Origin: Pseudomonas sp. KNUC1026
Lineage (GTDB): Bacteria; Pseudomonadota; Gammaproteobacteria; Pseudomonadales; Pseudomonadaceae
Assembly: GCF_021650705.1 (NCBI RefSeq)
Contig: NZ_CP087138.1
Location: 2,046,001 to 2,110,000, forward strand
DNA length: 64,000 nt
Direction: 5' to 3'
A program made the position numbers and the translations under genes. Position 1 is the stretch's first letter, and each line of letters starts with the position of its first letter. Of the stretch, positions 10,420-18,898 are shown one piece after another. The notes beneath the pieces were generated by a model that saw nothing but the letters and a program-made list of their open reading frames with translations, had not been told where the DNA came from and did not search any database.

Positions 10420-11775
10420 ATGTCCAGCACCGTTTTCGACTCCGCCCTGTTCCGCGACATGTTCGGCACCGCCGAGATGCGCGCAGTGTTCTCCGACAAA
10501 GCTCTGATCGAGCGCTACATCGAAGTGGAGGTCGCGCTGGCCCGCGCCGAAGCGCGCTGCGGCGTGATCCCCGCCGCCGCTGCCGAGCAGATCGCGACAC
10601 TGGCCACTTACGGGTCGCTGGACCTGGCCCTGATGCAGCATGAAACCGAGATCGTCGGTTATCCCATCCTGCCGCTGGTCGAGCAGCTGTCCAGAACCTG
10701 CGGTGAGGCCGGCCGCTACGTGCACTGGGGCGCGACCACGCAAGACATCATGGACACCGCCGTGGTGCTGCAAGTCCGCGCGGCGCTGGCGCTGGTGGAA
10801 CGCGACATCCAGGCCGTGCGCGGCCTGCTCGCCGGGCTCGCCAGCCAGTACCGCAACACACCCATGGCCGGGCGTACCCACCTGCAGCACGCACTGCCGA
10901 TCACCTTCGGCTACAAGTGCGCGGTGTGGCTGAGCATGTTCGACCGCCATGCCGAGCGCCTGGTCGAGCTACGCCCACGCGTTGAGGTCGGCCAGTTCGC
11001 CGGCGCCGCCGGCACCCTCGCCTCGCTGGGCGACAAGGGCCTGGAAGTACAAGAGGCGTTGATGGCCGAGCTTGGCCTGGGCGTGCCCCAGGCGACCTGG
11101 CACGTGGCCCGCGATGGCCTGGCCGAAACCCTGAATTTCCTCGGGCTGGTCACCGGTTCCCTGGGCAAGGTCGCGCTGGATGTGATGATGATGATGACCA
11201 GCGAGCTGGGCGAGGTGTACGAGCCCTTCGTCAAGGGCCGCGGCGCCAGCAGCACCATGCCGCAGAAGCGCAACCCGATTTCCTGCGAGCTGATGTACGC
11301 CGCCGCCAAGGGCGTGCGCCAGCAGGCCGGGCTGATGCTCGATGCGATGATCCAGGACTTCGAGCGCTCCACCGGCCCCTGGCAGGCCGAGTGGATCGCC
11401 ATCCCCGAGGCCTTCGCGCTGAGCGCGGCCTCGCTGGGCCAGGCCAAATTCATGCTGGCCGGCCTTGAAGTGCGCACCGAGCGCATGCGCCAGAATCTGG
11501 ACATGACCCAAGGGCTGATCGTCGCAGAAGCCGTGATGATGGGCCTGGCCCCGGCATTAGGGCGCCAGGTGGCGCACGACGTGGTGTACGCCGCCTGCCG
11601 CATGGCCAACGACCAGCGCATCAGCCTGCTCGATGCGCTGCTGGCCCAGGGTGAAGCCACCGCGCAGCTGGATGTGGCCGAGCTCGAGCGCCTGACCGAC
11701 CCGGCCAATTACCTGGGCCTGGCCCCACAAATGGTCGACATCGCCCTCGCCCGCCCCGGCGCTGTGCCGCGCTGA
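10420..11775 (+). CDS. Aspartase/fumarase-superfamily lyase (adenylosuccinate lyase / PcaB-like)
   Basis: Enzyme of 451 residues from the superfamily that eliminates fumarate, or cycloisomerises carboxymuconate. All three conserved regions are present: GRTHLQHALPITFG, the HWGATTQDIMDTA region, and the mobile signature loop GASSTMPQKRNPI with the catalytic Ser. The length fits 3-carboxy-cis,cis-muconate cycloisomerase (PcaB), but no other pca gene is near. It has its own GntR repressor and is followed, 80 bases later, by a C4-dicarboxylate symporter. A lyase that splits a dicarboxylate derivative into fumarate plus an amine is therefore at least as likely. It is not the housekeeping purB by context. 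The substrate is unknown. Confidence 0.8.
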   Translation: MSSTVFDSALFRDMFGTAEMRAVFSDKALIERYIEVEVALARAEARCGVIPAAAAEQIATLATYGSLDLALMQHETEIVGYPILPLVEQLSRTCGEAGRYVHWGATTQDIMDTAVVLQVRAALALVERDIQAVRGLLAGLASQYRNTPMAGRTHLQHALPITFGYKCAVWLSMFDRHAERLVELRPRVEVGQFAGAAGTLASLGDKGLEVQEALMAELGLGVPQATWHVARDGLAETLNFLGLVTGSLGKVALDVMMMMTSELGEVYEPFVKGRGASSTMPQKRNPISCELMYAAAKGVRQQAGLMLDAMIQDFERSTGPWQAEWIAIPEAFALSAASLGQAKFMLAGLEVRTERMRQNLDMTQGLIVAEAVMMGLAPALGRQVAHDVVYAACRMANDQRISLLDALLAQGEATAQLDVAELERLTDPANYLGLAPQMVDIALARPGAVPR

Positions 11776-11783
11776 CCCCCTGT

Positions 11784-11809
11784 GCCTTGCCGGCTGCTGC
11801 CGGCGAGGC
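11784..11809. other. Intergenic stem-loop between lyase and symporter
   Basis: GCCTTGCCGGC and GCCGGCGAGGC (one G-T pair) form an 11-bp stem with a TGCT loop, 8 bases after the lyase stop. There is no T-run on the plus side. It may stabilise the mRNA or reduce read-through to the symporter rather than terminate fully. Confidence 0.5.
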
Positions 11810-11855
11810 CGCACATCTGCCATAGCGCCTTAATAACAACAATGAGATCGCAGCC

Positions 11856-13157
11856 ATGTCTTCAACCAGCAAGAAACCGTTCTACAAGGACCTGACCTTC
11901 CAGGTGGTCGCCGCCATGGTGCTGGGGATCGCCTTCGGCTTCGCCGCGCCCGAGCTTGCCGCTCAGTTCAAAGTGCTCGGCGACATCTTCCTCAAGCTGA
12001 TCAAGACCGCCGTGGCGCCGCTGGTGTTTTTCACCGTGGTGCATGGCATTGCCTCTGCCGGGGATGTGCGGCGGGTAGGCAAGGTCGGCCTGCGCGCGTT
12101 GATCTACTTCGAAGTGGTGTCCACCTTCGCGCTTGCTATTGGCTTGCTCTGGGGCAACCTGCTGCAGATCGGATCGGGCATGCACGATGCCCACCCCAGC
12201 AGCGCCACCGCCGCTGCCTCGGCCGCCGCCGTTGCCAAAGGCCACGGCCCGACCTCGACGATGGACTTCATCTACGGCATCTTCCCCGACAACTTCGTCG
12301 GTGCCTTCGCTGGTGGCCAACTGCTGCAAGTGCTGGTGATCTCGGTGCTGTTCGGTTTCGCCCTGCTGGCGCTCAAGCCGGAACGCCGCGCCGTGATCGA
12401 AGAGGGCCTGAACCGCATCTCCGAGTGCTTCTTCGAGTTCATCAACCTGATCATGAAGTTCGCCCCGCTCGGTGCGTTCGGCTCGGTGGCCTATGCGGTG
12501 GGCAGCAACGGCACCGCTGTGCTGATGTCACTGGCCAACCTGGTGATGATGTTCTACGTCTGCGTGGCGTTTTTCATCTTCGTGGTGCTGGGCGCCGTGT
12601 GCCGCCTGAGCGGTTTCAGCCTCTGGCGGTTCCTGAAGTACATCAAGGATGAGGTATTCATCGTGCTGGGCACCGCATCGTCCGAAAGCGCCCTGCCCCG
12701 GCTGCTGCAGAAACTGGAAAAATTCGGCTGCTCCAAGCAGAGCGTTGGCCTGGTGCTGCCCACAGGCTATGCCTTCAACCTCGACGGCACCTCGATCTAC
12801 ATGTCGCTGTGCGTACTGTTCATCGCCAATGCCTATGGTGTGCCGCTGAGCTGGGAACAACAGCTGGGCATGATCGCCATCATGCTGGTGACCTCCAAGG
12901 GTGCGGCGGCGGTGTCCGGCGGCAGCTTCGTGGTGTTCGCCGCCACCGTCACGGCCATCGGTGTGCTGCCGGCCGAGGGCTTGGCGTTGCTGTTCGGCGT
13001 ATACCGCTTCATGTCGATGGCCATCGCCACCTGCAACACCATCGGCAACAGCGTGGCCACCGTGGTGGTGTCGAAATGGTCGGGCGAGTTCACCGAGCAA
13101 ACGGCACGTTCGGAGTACCACCGGGTGTTCGGGCGCAAGCTGGAGGCAGCGCTCTAG
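11856..13157 (+). CDS. DctA-type dicarboxylate:cation symporter
   Basis: Inner-membrane symporter of 433 residues (DAACS family) with about eight membrane segments and two hairpins. Diagnostic motifs are the SSESALP hairpin tip (in VLGTASSESALPRL), the NLDGTSIYM segment and FRFMSMAIATCNTIGNS-like binding residues near the C-terminus. An extended, Ala-rich periplasmic loop (SSATAAASAAAVAKGHG) follows the third membrane segment. The gene follows the lyase on the same strand, so import of that enzyme's acidic substrate is likely. Classical DctA takes succinate, fumarate and malate; the exact substrate here is an inference. Confidence 0.88.
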   Translation: MSSTSKKPFYKDLTFQVVAAMVLGIAFGFAAPELAAQFKVLGDIFLKLIKTAVAPLVFFTVVHGIASAGDVRRVGKVGLRALIYFEVVSTFALAIGLLWGNLLQIGSGMHDAHPSSATAAASAAAVAKGHGPTSTMDFIYGIFPDNFVGAFAGGQLLQVLVISVLFGFALLALKPERRAVIEEGLNRISECFFEFINLIMKFAPLGAFGSVAYAVGSNGTAVLMSLANLVMMFYVCVAFFIFVVLGAVCRLSGFSLWRFLKYIKDEVFIVLGTASSESALPRLLQKLEKFGCSKQSVGLVLPTGYAFNLDGTSIYMSLCVLFIANAYGVPLSWEQQLGMIAIMLVTSKGAAAVSGGSFVVFAATVTAIGVLPAEGLALLFGVYRFMSMAIATCNTIGNSVATVVVSKWSGEFTEQTARSEYHRVFGRKLEAAL

Positions 13158-14071
13158 AACGCTGGCCCAAGGCCCTGCGCTGCTTCGTCGAAGCGGGCTA
13201 CGAGAAAATCCACTAACGCGCGCACCCGTGGTGCCAGGTAGCGGCCGCTCGAGTACAGCGCGTTCACTGGCGCTTCAGGTGAACGCCAGGCTGGGAGCAC
13301 CTGCACCAGGCGCCCGCTGGCCAGGTCCTGGTGCACATCCCAGATGGACTTGAGCACAATGCCGTGCCCATCCAGCGCCCACTGGCGCGCCAGGGCGCCG
13401 TCGTTGGTTTCGCGCGCCTTGGCGAGGGGCACCTTGAAATCGAAGCGCTGCTCGCCGTTGCACAGTTGCCACTGGCTGGCCCAGCCCGCCTGCGAGCTGA
13501 TGATCGGGTCGAAATCGCCCAGTTGCTCGGGGCATTCGGGTGCGCCTTTTCTTTGGAGATAGCCAGGTGCCGCACACAGCACGCGCCAGTTGTCGGCCAG
13601 CCGGCGTGCCGCCATGCCGCTGTCGGGCAGCACGCCGAAGCGCACCACAAGGTCGACATCGTCGCTGAGCAGGTGGGCCATCTGGTCCGACAGCAGCAAC
13701 GCCGGTAACACTCGCGGATGAAGGCTCGCGAAGTCGTCCAGCCACTGCCGCAGCACATGCCGGCCGAAATCGGACGGCGCGGCGATGCGAATCTTGCCGC
13801 TCAGCGTGCCATTGGCCTGTGCCAGCGCTGCACGGCCCTCCTCCAAGGCGGCCAGCGCAGCCTGGCAATGCGCCAGATACCTGCCGCCCTCCTGCGTCAG
13901 GCGCAGTTGGCGGGTGGTGCGGTCGAACAACCGCGCGCTCAATGCCGCCTCTAACCGCTGCAACCGAGCGCTGGCCGCTGCGGGAGACAGCCCGAGCTTT
14001 CTGCCGGCGGCAGACAGGCCGCCTTGCTGCGCGGCCTCAACGAACAAGCGGATCGCGTCGAGATCTTCCAT
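13154..14071 (-). CDS. LysR-family regulator
   Basis: LysR protein of 305 residues starting at MEDLDAIRLFVEAAQQGG, the usual LysR opening; upstream in-frame codons do not match the family. The helix-turn-helix (GLSAAGRKLGLSPAAASARL) is followed by a substrate-binding domain with LALDGHGIVLKSIWDV-like C-terminal residues (here QWALDGHGIVLKSIWD). This belongs to the DmlR/TrpI-like branch that regulates single divergent genes. The gene diverges from a secreted SnoaL-like protein gene 125 bases away, its most likely target. Its 3' end overlaps the symporter stop by four bases. Confidence 0.88.
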   Translation of the reverse strand: MEDLDAIRLFVEAAQQGGLSAAGRKLGLSPAAASARLQRLEAALSARLFDRTTRQLRLTQEGGRYLAHCQAALAALEEGRAALAQANGTLSGKIRIAAPSDFGRHVLRQWLDDFASLHPRVLPALLLSDQMAHLLSDDVDLVVRFGVLPDSGMAARRLADNWRVLCAAPGYLQRKGAPECPEQLGDFDPIISSQAGWASQWQLCNGEQRFDFKVPLAKARETNDGALARQWALDGHGIVLKSIWDVHQDLASGRLVQVLPAWRSPEAPVNALYSSGRYLAPRVRALVDFLVARFDEAAQGLGPAF

Positions 14072-14196
14072 GGATTGTTCCAGTATTTTTGAAAATCCTT
14101 TCGAGCCTAGCCGCATTATCAAATCGATAGCAAGGATGCAGCATTGAGGTGCGGCCATGAGCCGTTCCCCTCGCAACGGACTTCAGGAGTCGAACC

Positions 14197-14733
14197 ATGC
14201 GCACTTTCCTTGCCATCATTTTTGGTACAGCCGCTGTGGCTTGCGCCGCAAGCCCTGACACGTACGCTGCCGCAAGCCCGTCGCTGGTCGCGCCGGCAGA
14301 GTTGGTGGGCGGCAACGCCGGTAACGCCGCGCAAGTCCTCGCCGCCCGCCGCTACGCCAGCTTCTGGCAATCGGGCGACCCGGCGCTGGCACGCGCCGCG
14401 CTGGCACCCGGGTTCATGGATCGCACCCTGCCGCCAGGCCGGCCCCAAGGTATCGACGGGCCGCTGGCGGCTTCCGAGGCATTTCACACGGCCGTGCCGG
14501 ACCTGCGCTGCGAGATCCGGCAGATGATCGTCAGTGGTGACCGAGTGGTGTCGCATCTGCACTTTTCCGGGCATTTCACCGGGGCGTTCAAAGGTGTTCA
14601 GGGTAAAGGCCAGGTGGTCGACTTTATCGCCACGGACATCTACCGGATCGCGGACGGGCGGATCGCCGAGAACTGGCATCTGGAGGACAACCTGACGTTT
14701 TTGCAGCAGATCGGGCTGGTGCCTGCAGGTTAG
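14197..14733 (+). CDS. Secreted SnoaL/NTF2-like protein (predicted ester cyclase fold)
   Basis: Protein of 178 residues with an N-terminal signal peptide (MRTFLAIIFGTAAVACAASP). The mature part is a SnoaL-type NTF2-like fold: VLAARRYASFWQSGDPALAR at the start, then AFHTAVPDLRCEIRQMIVSG and the closing VDFIATDIYRIADGRIAENW typical of these small cyclase- or hydrolase-like proteins. A ribosome site (CAGGAG) precedes the ATG. It is divergent from the LysR gene. The catalytic role is unknown; export to the periplasm is predicted from the signal peptide. Confidence 0.82.
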   Translation: MRTFLAIIFGTAAVACAASPDTYAAASPSLVAPAELVGGNAGNAAQVLAARRYASFWQSGDPALARAALAPGFMDRTLPPGRPQGIDGPLAASEAFHTAVPDLRCEIRQMIVSGDRVVSHLHFSGHFTGAFKGVQGKGQVVDFIATDIYRIADGRIAENWHLEDNLTFLQQIGLVPAG

Positions 14734-14766
14734 GCTCTGTTGGCTGAGTTTCTACCAATTACGACG

Positions 14767-14805
14767 GAGCCTGAATCAGCCCCTCTTCGGAGGGTTGTCA
14801 GGCTC
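14767..14805. other. Nested hairpin at the edge of the low-GC patch
   Basis: Outer arms GAGCCTGA (14767-14774) and TCAGGCTC (14798-14805) pair perfectly. An inner stem CCCTC / GAGGG with a TTCG tetraloop sits at 14781-14794. There is no T-run on either side. The two-level stem lies between the SnoaL-like gene and the low-GC exporter gene. It could be a factor-assisted terminator or the trace of an insertion edge. Confidence 0.55.
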
Positions 14806-14835
14806 TCAATGGCAGTCATATTGTCACCCGTCGAA

Positions 14836-15735
14836 TCAGGCAGTTGGGGTTTGTTTTCGACGACTGCTTGCAAGCCGAGCTTTCAGAGAAATCCAGTCAA
14901 GCTCGGTGACAACCATGCCCACTAGTATCAGGCATGCACCCACTACGTTGGTTTCTGTGAGCCTATCACCTCCTATCAAGTAGCCAAATATCCCACCGAA
15001 TACGGGCTCGAATACCAGTATCAGAGCTATGGTGGAAGCCTTGGCTCCCACTTGCGCCCGAGTTTGAACATAGTATGCAACAGCGGTACCGAGCACCCCA
15101 ATAACGATCAGAGACAAGAACACTCCAGTTGTTCTTACAGGTGCAAGGGTGCCTTCCAGAAAACTCCAGGCCAGGGAGAGCAGCCCTACAACAAGAACTT
15201 GCACATATGCCAGCGGAAGCGGATCTACATTTTTACTGTATTTGGACAGCAACACGACGTGAAGAGCCGTAAATATGGCACACACTAAAACAAGAAGATC
15301 ACCGATGTGTGTGGAAAACTCTTTCAAAGTGAGCAGCCCCAAGCCGAGGGTTGCTAACACTGCACCCGCCGCTTGACGCTTGTTAGGTACTTCTCCAAAA
15401 AGCAGATATGAAAATACCGGTGTAAACACTACTGCCAGCCCGGTAATGAAGCTCGCATTGGATGCAGACGTGTACGCCAGGCCACTGGTTTGAAATGTGA
15501 ATGCGAGAAAGAGGATAAAGCCCACCCCTGCCGATTGCAATATCGCAAGAATCGGAACTTTCCTGAGTGCACCTGATACGAAGGGCGTCATTGCTATTGA
15601 TCCGAATATGAATCGATAGGCATTGAGCGATGAAGCCGAGATTTCCTGAAGGGCAGAATGTATCGCGACGAACGACCATCCCCATAACGCAGTGACGAGC
15701 ACCAGTGATATGCACCAGAACTTTGGCCCCCTCAT
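14836..15735 (-). CDS. EamA/DMT-family exporter, low GC
   Basis: Inner-membrane drug/metabolite transporter of about 299 residues with ten predicted membrane segments and two EamA repeats (WGWSFVAIHSALQEISASSL; ALILVFEPVFGGIFGYLIGG). The start at 15735 is chosen over an upstream one because GGGAGG lies nine bases before it. Base composition is clearly lower in GC (roughly half) than both neighbours, and codon use is less biased, which suggests acquisition from another lineage. The substrate is unknown; relatives export amino acids or related metabolites. Confidence 0.87.
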   Translation of the reverse strand: MRGPKFWCISLVLVTALWGWSFVAIHSALQEISASSLNAYRFIFGSIAMTPFVSGALRKVPILAILQSAGVGFILFLAFTFQTSGLAYTSASNASFITGLAVVFTPVFSYLLFGEVPNKRQAAGAVLATLGLGLLTLKEFSTHIGDLLVLVCAIFTALHVVLLSKYSKNVDPLPLAYVQVLVVGLLSLAWSFLEGTLAPVRTTGVFLSLIVIGVLGTAVAYYVQTRAQVGAKASTIALILVFEPVFGGIFGYLIGGDRLTETNVVGACLILVGMVVTELDWISLKARLASSRRKQTPTA

Positions 15736-16100
15736 GGCTGAGCCTCCCTGCAAAGGCTAGCGGCAAAGGTACGGTCAGGATTTGCGTGCATATGCAGGGA
15801 CCTTTTATGATTCGATGAGTATTCGCTTATACCGAGCGAATAGACTCTTTCATAATTTTTAGCGGTACCTGCCTCTCAGACAGTAGACAGGAGCTGTTAC
15901 GGAATCAATTTCGGAATCCCGCTTTTTTATAATTTTTTATCATATCGAGGATGCACATTCGAACTTGAGCCATCTGATCAATGACCACGATCTGCTCTAC
16001 AAGCCGTTCCGCATTCTTTTCCAACGTCCGAGCGGAGCGCTAAACGCGGGCTTCGCAGCTTTCCATGTTTCGCAATGCCCCATACCTGCCCCGGAGCACC
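15736..16100. other. Low-GC intergenic DNA with an inverted repeat
   Basis: No convincing gene. The part near 15815-15846 holds GAGTATTCGC and GCGAATAGACTC, inverted arms with a 2-base bulge, about 80 bases upstream of the exporter start and a possible operator. A T-rich tract (CGCTTTTTTATAATTTTTTA) lies near 15920. Short open frames here have no family match or ribosome site. Confidence 0.4.
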
Positions 16101-16205
16101 TAATGGCGCGCCTGCCGAGACGCTTTCGAAACGCTGAGCCTTGCGCTCTACCACTTGCCCGTCGTAAGGCGCGATCACGCTGCAGCGCTTGACCTGAACC
16201 TGATA
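16101..16205 (-). pseudogene. Remnant of an efflux-pump adaptor (HlyD/RND membrane-fusion protein)
   Basis: A minus-strand segment reads VKRCSVIAPYDGQVVERKAQ followed by RFESVSAGAPL. This matches the lipoyl/barrel-sandwich portion of HlyD-type periplasmic adaptors, where R/KAPxDGxV is characteristic. The similarity stops on both sides and there is no start, stop or length to support a gene. I read it as a leftover fragment of a deleted efflux locus beside the low-GC exporter. The family assignment is by eye. Confidence 0.55.
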
Positions 16206-16355
16206 ACCCTGAGCGTGGGGCTGGGCAAAACGCGGGCGAACAGACGCTGCATCGGGAGGACTCCTTGTCACACCCACCGGAGTCTATGCGAGCCGCCCGA
16301 GACGTCAAGCGAAATGCCAGCATCCGTGCCAGGCGCGCCGCCGCGCGATCAGCCG

Positions 16356-17996
16356 CTACGCGGCATGGAAAAACGCCACCTTCTCGGTCAACCGATCCGC
16401 CAATTGCGCAAGCTCCGTGCTGGCAGAGGCCACGCCTCTGGAGCCGGTCGCCGACTGCACGGTCGACTCATGGATGCGGTTGATGTTCTGCGCCACATCA
16501 TCGGCCACCGAGGTCTGCTGCACCGAGGCGCTGGCGATCTGGGCATTCATGTGGGTAATGGCGCCCACCTGCTCGCTGATCTTGGCCAGGGCGTCCTGAG
16601 CGCTGCGGGTTTTTGCCACGGTCCGGGTCACCAGCTCACAGCTGCTGCGCATGGTCTGGGCTGCGGCGTCTGTGCCCGATTGCAGGGTGGTGATCATCTC
16701 GCGGATTTCTTCGGTCGACTGTTGCGTGCGGTTGGCCAGCGAACGCACCTCATCCGCCACCACGGCGAAACCGCGGCCATGCTCGCCCGCCCGCGCAGCC
16801 TCGATGGCAGCGTTGAGGGCCAACAGGTTGGTTTGCGCCGCGATGGAGTTGATGACCTCGATCACCGATTCGATCTGTTCGCTGTGGCGAGACACCTGCT
16901 CGACGGTGCCGGTGGTCTGCGCCAGGGCGTCGGCCAGTTGCTCGATGGCCTGGGTGGTGCTGGCGACCAGCTGGTTGCCGCTTTCGACTTCGGCATCGGC
17001 CATGCGTGAAGCATCTGCCGCTTGCGCGGCATAACCCGACACTTCGTTCACCGTGGCGGCCATCTGCGTGATGGCGGCGGCCACCTGTTCTGCCTCGCGG
17101 GTCTGCAGGCTGATGTGGTCGTTATTGGCCGACGAGGTCGCAGACAAGTGGTTCGAAGAGTGATTGACCTCCTGAGCCGCCATGCGCACCTGCTGAATGG
17201 TCTCGGCCAGGTGGCTGAGCGCATCCTTCAACACACCCATCACGCTGCCGGGGTAGGCCGTGGTGATGGTTTGGCGCAGGTCACCGGCCGCCAGCCGCTC
17301 GATGGCTTTGGCCACTTCGGTCGGCTCGGCGCCCAGGGTGGATTTGACGAAGCGAATGATCACGGCGGTGAGCAGAATGCTCAGCACCAGGGCAATGCCG
17401 GTGGCGATAAGCATCAAGCTGCTGAACTGGCTGGCAGTGGCCTGCACCTGGCCCAGCTTGCCGTTGATCGAGGCTTCTTCGTAGTCGATCAGCGCGTTGA
17501 CGCGCTTGAGCCACTCGCTGTAATACGCCGAGGTCTGGCGCAGCAGCAAGGTTTGCGCGCCCTGGATATCGCCTGCCACGCGCAGTGTGATCAGCGCCTG
17601 GGTCGATTGCAGGGTGCGCTGTTCGATTTCCTTGATGGCAGCGAGCAGCTGGCGCTCTTCGGCGGTCACGTTGGAGTGGGCAAACAGCTGGTCCATCGGG
17701 GTCGCCGAATCGCTGTAAGCCACTTCAAGGGTTTTGACTTCCGCCAGGTGCTGCCTGAGGTCTGCGTCGTTGGTCACCAGCACCGCATCACGGATGGCTA
17801 TGGCGCGGTTGTGCACGCTGCCGCGGAAGTTGATCGCATAGCGCTGCACTTCGGCAGCGTTCTGGCTCACGTCGCTCAGGGTGGCGTCGATGAAGCCGAC
17901 ACGCTGGATGCCGATGGCGGTGATGATCACCAGCAGCGCGAGGATGGCCGTGAAGCTCAAGCCAATGCGCTTGGCCAGCGAGAGTGGTTTTTTCAT
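16356..17996 (-). CDS. Methyl-accepting chemotaxis protein with 4-helix-bundle sensor
   Basis: Chemoreceptor of 546 residues. A membrane segment at about residues 11-31 and a second at about 191-213 flank a 4HB_MCP-type periplasmic domain; HAMP follows, then the cytoplasmic signalling helix pair. The hairpin tip [20 protein letters not shown], then [15 protein letters not shown], is the invariant CheA/CheW-contact region. There is no C-terminal CheR-binding pentapeptide. The ligand is unknown; related 4HB receptors bind organic acids or amino acids. It has its own upstream AT-rich region and no operon partner. Confidence 0.92.
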   Translation of the reverse strand: MKKPLSLAKRIGLSFTAILALLVIITAIGIQRVGFIDATLSDVSQNAAEVQRYAINFRGSVHNRAIAIRDAVLVTNDADLRQHLAEVKTLEVAYSDSATPMDQLFAHSNVTAEERQLLAAIKEIEQRTLQSTQALITLRVAGDIQGAQTLLLRQTSAYYSEWLKRVNALIDYEEASINGKLGQVQATASQFSSLMLIATGIALVLSILLTAVIIRFVKSTLGAEPTEVAKAIERLAAGDLRQTITTAYPGSVMGVLKDALSHLAETIQQVRMAAQEVNHSSNHLSATSSANNDHISLQTREAEQVAAAITQMAATVNEVSGYAAQAADASRMADAEVESGNQLVASTTQAIEQLADALAQTTGTVEQVSRHSEQIESVIEVINSIAAQTNLLALNAAIEAARAGEHGRGFAVVADEVRSLANRTQQSTEEIREMITTLQSGTDAAAQTMRSSCELVTRTVAKTRSAQDALAKISEQVGAITHMNAQIASASVQQTSVADDVAQNINRIHESTVQSATGSRGVASASTELAQLADRLTEKVAFFHAA

Positions 17997-18167
17997 GAGG
18001 GACCTCGGCAGTTTGCCCGAGCGGGCACGGCAACTTGAGTGATGCTATCGAGCTATCACTCTAATGTGCCGATCATAGGCCGAAGCAGTCCCTTTGCGAA
18101 CTAAATTTAAGCAAACAAGTTAATAGCAGATCGCTATCGTCCCGCACATGCATGGCACGGGGGCCAA

Positions 18168-18536
18168 TCAGTGAGCCGTCGCAGCGGTCAGCTCTACCTT
18201 GGCCGGGCCATTGACGTGGGCATCGCTATGTACACCGCTGGACGGCTTGCCCAGCTGGCCATACACCTGAGCCAGGTCGTCGGCCATCAGGTCGCTGGGC
18301 AGGTCATAGCCTTTGCCGCCCGGGCTGCGGATGGTCTCGAAGGTGCGCCCGTTGCTCAGGCGGATGAACACCGGGCCGACCAAAGGCTCGGCCGGGCGGC
18401 AGCGGGCGAAGTTGGCGTTGTCCTGCAATGCGGCGAATGCTGCGGTGCGGCATTCGTTCAGGGTGAGGCCGGCACGTACGGGCAACTCCTTGTGCAGGTT
18501 CAGGGCGGTGGAGAGAAACAAGGTGTAGATGTCCAT
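18168..18536 (-). CDS. Protein of unknown function, 122 residues
   Basis: I do not recognise a family. The protein has no signal peptide or membrane segment. It begins MDIYTLFLSTALNLHKELPV, has a central Arg/Pro segment (ARCRPAEPLVGPVFIRLSNG) and ends in a polar tail. Support for a real gene is good: GGGAGG lies upstream of the ATG, the coding bias is that of the genome, and a near-consensus sigma-70 promoter (18568-18596) points at it. It stands alone between the chemoreceptor and a LysR gene. Confidence 0.65.
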   Translation of the reverse strand: MDIYTLFLSTALNLHKELPVRAGLTLNECRTAAFAALQDNANFARCRPAEPLVGPVFIRLSNGRTFETIRSPGGKGYDLPSDLMADDLAQVYGQLGKPSSGVHSDAHVNGPAKVELTAATAH

Positions 18537-18567
18537 GCCGGGGGGCCTCCCTATGAAAGATGAGCGC

Positions 18568-18596
18568 TATATAGGAGCGGGCCGGAGGGGTGTCAA
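18568..18596 (-). promoter_or_regulatory. Near-consensus sigma-70 promoter
   Basis: Read on the minus strand: a perfect TTGACA -35 (18591-18596), a 17-base spacer and TATATA (18568-18573). Transcription would begin near 18561, giving a leader of about 25 bases before the ATG at 18536. The GC-rich spacer contrasts with the two boxes. Confidence 0.65.
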
Positions 18597-18898
18597 ACGC
18601 ACGGATGTAATGGTTTTCCACCCCACCACGTGCAGTTTTCAGCAACACGCCAAGTTTTATTCTTTCAGTGCATTTAGCTGGTTTAATCGTATTTTTGCCG
18701 AAATTTACAAGTGTTAAGCGAGCGCTTGATTTCAAATATCTGACGCCATGAAGTGATCCCGTTTTGGGATCCGGTCCAGGAATGCCTGATTGATGGCGCG
18801 TACTGGCGGTTTGATGACGGGTTGGATGACCGGTCTCGCACGCCAGGGCCACATGCGGATAATCTGCGTCGACCTGTAGTCGCCTCCCGGATTGCCCC
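18597..18898. other. Intergenic region upstream of LysR gene, with a hairpin
   Basis: No gene seen. The left two-thirds is AT-rich. A perfect stem GATCCC (18755-18760) / GGGATC (18766-18771) with loop GTTTT lies about 130 bases before the LysR start and could be an operator or a weak hairpin. Confidence 0.4.

Noticed and set aside
15965..16192. A 75-residue frame in the low-GC gap.
   Set aside because: No ribosome site, no family resemblance, and the opposite strand holds a recognisable adaptor fragment.
14735..16355. A genomic island with attachment sites.
   Set aside because: No tRNA gene, integrase or flanking direct repeats were found; only composition and a gene fragment support acquisition.
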